Assembly: GCA_036394195.1 (NCBI GenBank)
Contig: DASWFO010000058.1
Coordinates: 1-16,537 of the forward strand
Length of the DNA stretch: 16,537 bases
Reading direction: 5' to 3'
Source of the DNA: DATJPD01 sp036394195
GTDB lineage: Bacteria > Pseudomonadota > Alphaproteobacteria > CACIAM-22H2
Within the stretch, counting starts at the first letter, position 1; every line of letters starts with the position of its first letter. The notes under the pieces were generated by a model that had not been told where the DNA came from, did no database searches, and saw only the letters and a program-made list of their open reading frames with translations. Made by a program: the position numbers and the translations under genes. Below are positions 13,891 through 16,537 of the stretch, one piece after another.

Positions 13891-13962
13891 AACCACGGAG
13901 GCACGGAGGCCACGGAGAGAAGGAAGGACTTTCCCGACTCGGTGAACTCCGTGGCTCCGGTT
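13891..13962. repeat. CACGGAG inverted-repeat element
   Basis: Three copies of CACGGAG stand at 13894-13900, 13902-13908 and 13911-13917, then the inverse CTCCGTG at 13947-13953 followed by GCTCCGGTT. The left arm AACCACGGAGGCACGGAG pairs imperfectly with the right arm, giving a hairpin of ~72 bp between the PadR and MFS genes. Similar CCACGGAGGCACGGAG units are repetitive intergenic DNA in many bacterial genomes (from memory). It may act as a weak terminator or mRNA-stabilising structure between the two genes. Confidence 0.65.
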
Positions 13963-14045
13963 ATTCAGAACCCGCGGACCAGGACCCCCTGGCCGGCATA
14001 CATCCTGCAAGTTATCTTGCGCCCCCTACACAGAAGGCAGCACAC

Positions 14046-15356
14046 GTGACTATCCAGACCTCGGGCCAGGCCTCGGGCTCCGCCCGCGGCGGAGCCCCGG
14101 CAGCCGGACACGCTCCGTCCTTCGCGGCCCTTCGGCACCCCGGATTTCGCGCCTATTTCTTCGCCTCGGCCACCGCCATGATGGCCGACAGCATCGAGCA
14201 CGTGATCAGCTACTGGATCATTTTCCAGAAGTTCCACGCGCCGGCGCTGGGCGGCTTCGCCGTGATCTCGCATTGGCTGCCGATGCTCTTCTTCGGCATC
14301 TCGGTGGGCGCCCTGGCCGACCGCGTCGATCCGCGCCGGCTGATCCAGATCGGCATGCTGTGCTTCATGACCGCCTCGCTGGGCTGGGGGCTGTTGTTCA
14401 TGACGGACAGCCTCCAGATGTGGCACGCGGTGGCGCTGCTCACAATCCACGGCGTCGGCAGCGTGTTATGGGGGCCGCCCGGCCAGTTGCTGCTGCACGA
14501 CATCGTCGGCCCGACGCAACTGCAGAGCGCCATCCGCCTGAACGCGACGGCGCGTTATCTCGGCCTGCTCGCCGGACCGGCGGTGGGCGGCGCGATCCTG
14601 CTCGTGTTCGGCCCGGCCTATGGGCTGCTGCTGAACGTCACGATCTATCTGCCGCTGCTGCTCTGGCTGTGGCGCGCCCCGTATGGGCCGCGCTTCCGCA
14701 CGGCACCAGCCGCGGCCGCGCGGGCGATGCGCGGCTTTGGCGACATCGTGCAGACCCTGCGCGAGGTCGCCGGCAACCGCACCATCATGTCGATGATGGT
14801 GCTGTCGGGCGGCTACGCGCTGGTCATCGGCAACGGCTATCAGCCGCAGCTTCCCGAATTCGCGCACGACCTCGGCCACGGCGATGCCGGCATCTTCTAT
14901 TCGATGCTGCTGGCGGCCGACGCGGCCGGCGCGCTCACCGCCGGCCTGGTGCTGGAGAGCCGCGGCCTGCTGAGCCCGCGACCGCGCACCGCGTTCATTC
15001 TGGCCATCTTGTGGTGCCTGGTCATAGGCGGCTTCGCCTGGACCGCGGCCTATCCGCTGGCGCTCGTCCTGCTGTTCGCCGCCGGCTTCCTCGAGCTCTC
15101 GTTCAACGCGATGGCGCAGACCCTGGTGCAGCTCCACGCCCCGCCGGCGATCCGCGGCCGCGTGATCGGCATGTACAGCATGGCCGCACTCGGCTTGCGC
15201 GCCTTCAGCGGCCTCACCATCGGGGTGGTGGGCGCGATGATCGGCGTCCACTGGTCGCTGGCGGTCGCCGCGGGCGTGCTGTTCTTGCTGTTTTCGAGCC
15301 TGCTTGCGCTCAGCATGCGGCCGGCCCAGGAAGCCGTGCGGTCGCCGGTCTCTTGA
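14046..15356 (+). CDS. MFS transporter, EntS-like (MFS_3 type)
   Basis: A 436-residue inner-membrane protein with about 10-12 hydrophobic segments and a ~28-residue polar N-terminus. After the start FAALRHPGFRAYFFASATAM, motif A is recognisable as GALADRVDPRR (residues 88-98) in the loop after TM2. The half-repeat has FELSFN-like text (FLELSFNAMAQTLVQLHAPP, then RGRVIGMYSMAALGLRAFSG), which is characteristic of the MFS_3 group containing the enterobactin exporter EntS and relatives. It should export a small molecule by proton antiport; the substrate is unknown. The start is GTG 14046 with AAGG about 8 nt upstream; there is no better in-frame ATG before residue 45. It follows the PadR gene by 168 bp, including a repeat hairpin, and precedes an SDR gene on the same strand, so regulation by PadR is plausible. 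Confidence 0.9.
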   Translation: MTIQTSGQASGSARGGAPAAGHAPSFAALRHPGFRAYFFASATAMMADSIEHVISYWIIFQKFHAPALGGFAVISHWLPMLFFGISVGALADRVDPRRLIQIGMLCFMTASLGWGLLFMTDSLQMWHAVALLTIHGVGSVLWGPPGQLLLHDIVGPTQLQSAIRLNATARYLGLLAGPAVGGAILLVFGPAYGLLLNVTIYLPLLLWLWRAPYGPRFRTAPAAAARAMRGFGDIVQTLREVAGNRTIMSMMVLSGGYALVIGNGYQPQLPEFAHDLGHGDAGIFYSMLLAADAAGALTAGLVLESRGLLSPRPRTAFILAILWCLVIGGFAWTAAYPLALVLLFAAGFLELSFNAMAQTLVQLHAPPAIRGRVIGMYSMAALGLRAFSGLTIGVVGAMIGVHWSLAVAAGVLFLLFSSLLALSMRPAQEAVRSPVS

Positions 15357-15425
15357 GCTAGCATCTGCGGGCGCCTAGATGGACCGGTGGCCGCAGCGGC
15401 GGCCGAACCCCTCGAGGACCTCCCC

Positions 15426-16220
15426 ATGAAGATCGATCTCAGCGGCAAGTCCGCCCTGGTGACCGGCTCGACCTCCGGCATCGGCCGGGCGATCGCGCGC
15501 GGCCTGGCCGCGTCCGGGGCGCGCGTGTTCGTCAACGGCCGCAAGCCGGCGAGCGTCGACGCCGCCGTGTCCCAGCTCAAAAAGGAACTGCCGGAGGCGG
15601 ATATCCGGCCGGCCAGCGGCGACGTGTCGAACGCCGCCGGCTGTGCGGCGATCCTGAAGGCGGTGCCGTCCGTGGACATCCTCGTCAACAACGCCGGCAT
15701 CTTCGAGCCCAAGGACTTCTCCCAAATCACCGACAACGACTGGGAGCGGTTCTTTCAGACCAACGTGATGTCGGGTGTCAGGCTGTCGCGCGGGTACATG
15801 CCGGCGATGCTGACGCGGAACTGGGGCCGGATCATCTTCATCTCGTCGGAATCGGCGCTGCACATCCCGAAGGAGATGATCCATTACGGCTTCACCAAGA
15901 CCGGCCAGCTTGCCATCGCGCGCGGCCTCGCCGAGCTGACCGCCGGCACCGCGGTCACGGTGAACAGCGTGCTGCCGGGCCCGACGCGCTCGGACGGCGT
16001 CGAGACGTTCCTCGAGCAAGTGGGGAAGGCGTCCGGAAAATCCGCCGACCAGGTGGCGGCGACGTTCGTCAAGGAACACCGCTCGACCTCGCTGCTGCAG
16101 CGCTTCGCCACGGTCGACGAAGTGGCCAACATGGTGGTCTATGTCGCCTCGCCGCAGGCCTCGGCCACCAACGGAGCGGCACTGCGCGTCGAAGGCGGCA
16201 TCGTGCGCACGATTGCTTAG
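15426..16220 (+). CDS. short-chain dehydrogenase/reductase (SDR)
   Basis: A 264-residue classical SDR, cytosolic NAD(P)-dependent oxidoreductase. It has the cofactor loop TGSTSGIG near residues 13-20, the NNAG motif (ILVNNAGIFEP), the catalytic Ser141 in FISSESA, and Tyr154-x3-Lys158 in YGFTK. The C-terminus ends with GAALRVEGGIVRTIA, the usual gGxxxDGG-like end changed to RVEGG. The substrate cannot be read; FabG-like names are only generic. ATG 15426 is chosen over an upstream in-frame start at 15387 because GAGGA (15414-15418) precedes it by 7 nt and the protein then begins right before the first beta strand, as in relatives. It is 69 bp after the MFS gene on the same strand and is followed by a terminator hairpin at 16336-16357. 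Confidence 0.93.
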   Translation: MKIDLSGKSALVTGSTSGIGRAIARGLAASGARVFVNGRKPASVDAAVSQLKKELPEADIRPASGDVSNAAGCAAILKAVPSVDILVNNAGIFEPKDFSQITDNDWERFFQTNVMSGVRLSRGYMPAMLTRNWGRIIFISSESALHIPKEMIHYGFTKTGQLAIARGLAELTAGTAVTVNSVLPGPTRSDGVETFLEQVGKASGKSADQVAATFVKEHRSTSLLQRFATVDEVANMVVYVASPQASATNGAALRVEGGIVRTIA

Positions 16221-16335
16221 CCCCTCAAGCGCCGGGCGCGACGCCGGCAAATCGCGTTGCGCGATTGTGCCTGCCGCGTCGCTTGGCTTCCGCGCGCATA
16301 AGCGCGCGCGGCTGCGGTCGCAGCCGTAGCCTGCG

Positions 16336-16357
16336 GGCCGGCGAAACGCCGGCCTTT
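16336..16357 (+). terminator. rho-independent-type terminator after the SDR gene
   Basis: GGCCGGCG (16336-16343), loop AAA, CGCCGGCC (16347-16354) and TTT form a perfect 8-bp stem with a short T-run. It would end plus-strand transcripts of the SDR gene and touches the stop codon of the convergent aldo/keto reductase. Another GC-rich inverted repeat, GGCTGCGGTCGCAGCC, lies shortly before it. No gene is seen in 16221-16355. Confidence 0.65.
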
Positions 16358-16537
16358 ACAGCATCGGCAAAGCGCGCGGGGGGCCGAGGGGGAAGGCGGC
16401 TTCGATGACCGCCAGTTCGGCCCTGGTCAGCACGAGGTCGCCGGCCCCGGCGTTCTCCGATGCGTGCTCGACGCTCGACGCTTTCGGGATCGTGAACAGC
16501 GGCGGTTTCCGGGTGAGGAAGGCGAGCGCCACCTGGC
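16356..16537 (-). CDS. aldo/keto reductase, C-terminal part
   Basis: The minus strand reads QVALAFLTRKPPLFTIPKAS followed by SVEHASENAGAGDLVLTRAE and LAVIEAAFPLGPPRALPML, ending at TAA (16356-16358). QVALAFL...IPKASSxEHxxEN is the conserved C-terminal NADPH-binding segment of the aldo/keto reductase superfamily (IPK and S of the 2'-phosphate site, then E and N). About 60 residues are in the window; the rest of this ~270-residue enzyme lies beyond the end. The substrate is unknown. The gene is convergent with the SDR gene. Confidence 0.88.
   Translation of the reverse strand, partial: QVALAFLTRKPPLFTIPKASSVEHASENAGAGDLVLTRAELAVIEAAFPLGPPRALPML

Noticed and set aside
14273..15361. Long plus-strand frame across the MFS gene
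   Set aside because: Arg/Ala/Pro-rich shadow; the 14046 frame has the clear transporter pattern.
1..16537. CRISPR arrays, tRNA or rRNA genes, complete insertion sequences, integrases
   Set aside because: No regularly spaced repeats of the right size, cloverleaf sequence, transposase or integrase text was seen.

Overview
The window looks like chromosome of a high-GC alphaproteobacterium of the Hyphomicrobiales, most likely Bradyrhizobium/Rhodopseudomonas-like. The clues are several Tat-exported ABC_sub_bind proteins with the MRRREFI leader, PAS-rich hybrid kinases with an HDFNNLL histidine box, many small rhizobial-type hypothetical proteins, and strong GC bias at third codon positions. The taxon is inferred from gene style only; there is no rRNA or tRNA in the window.

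Region 1 (1-3253) is a head-to-tail array of four paralogous periplasmic solute-binding proteins, the first cut by the window edge. Each gene overlaps the next by ATGA, and the conserved C-terminal codons (ADEVIE) carry a Shine-Dalgarno-like GAGG 7 nt before the next start. No permease or ATPase gene is visible.

Region 2 (3254-8130) is a patchwork of remnants mixed with a few intact small genes. The remnants are a double-HTH regulator without its 5' end, a C-terminal fragment of the Mg-chelatase-like ATPase YifB/ComM, a PAS histidine kinase/receiver gene with a frameshift in its H-box, a second YifB tail (20 codons) 2,535 bp after the first, an SdhA gene collapsed to its two ends, and a PAP2 phosphatase tail. 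The intact genes are an XRE regulator, an EthD-like protein and three small hypothetical proteins.

Region 3 (8143-11286) has a minus-strand pair of small paralogous proteins divergent from a large cytosolic hybrid histidine kinase. The kinase has three PAS repeats of exactly 128 residues, HisKA, HATPase and a receiver.

Region 4 (11374-13120) holds a TylF-like methyltransferase and three small genes: a basic low-complexity protein, a one-helix membrane protein, and a small protein convergent and overlapping with the latter.

Region 5 (13200-16537) has a PadR regulator resembling YqjI/NfeR behind a palindromic AAGATATATCTT operator, then a CACGGAG repeat element, an EntS-like MFS exporter and a short-chain dehydrogenase. 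A terminator hairpin follows, then the 3' end of a convergent aldo/keto reductase. The PadR, MFS and SDR genes may form one regulated unit, possibly metal-linked, but that is inference.
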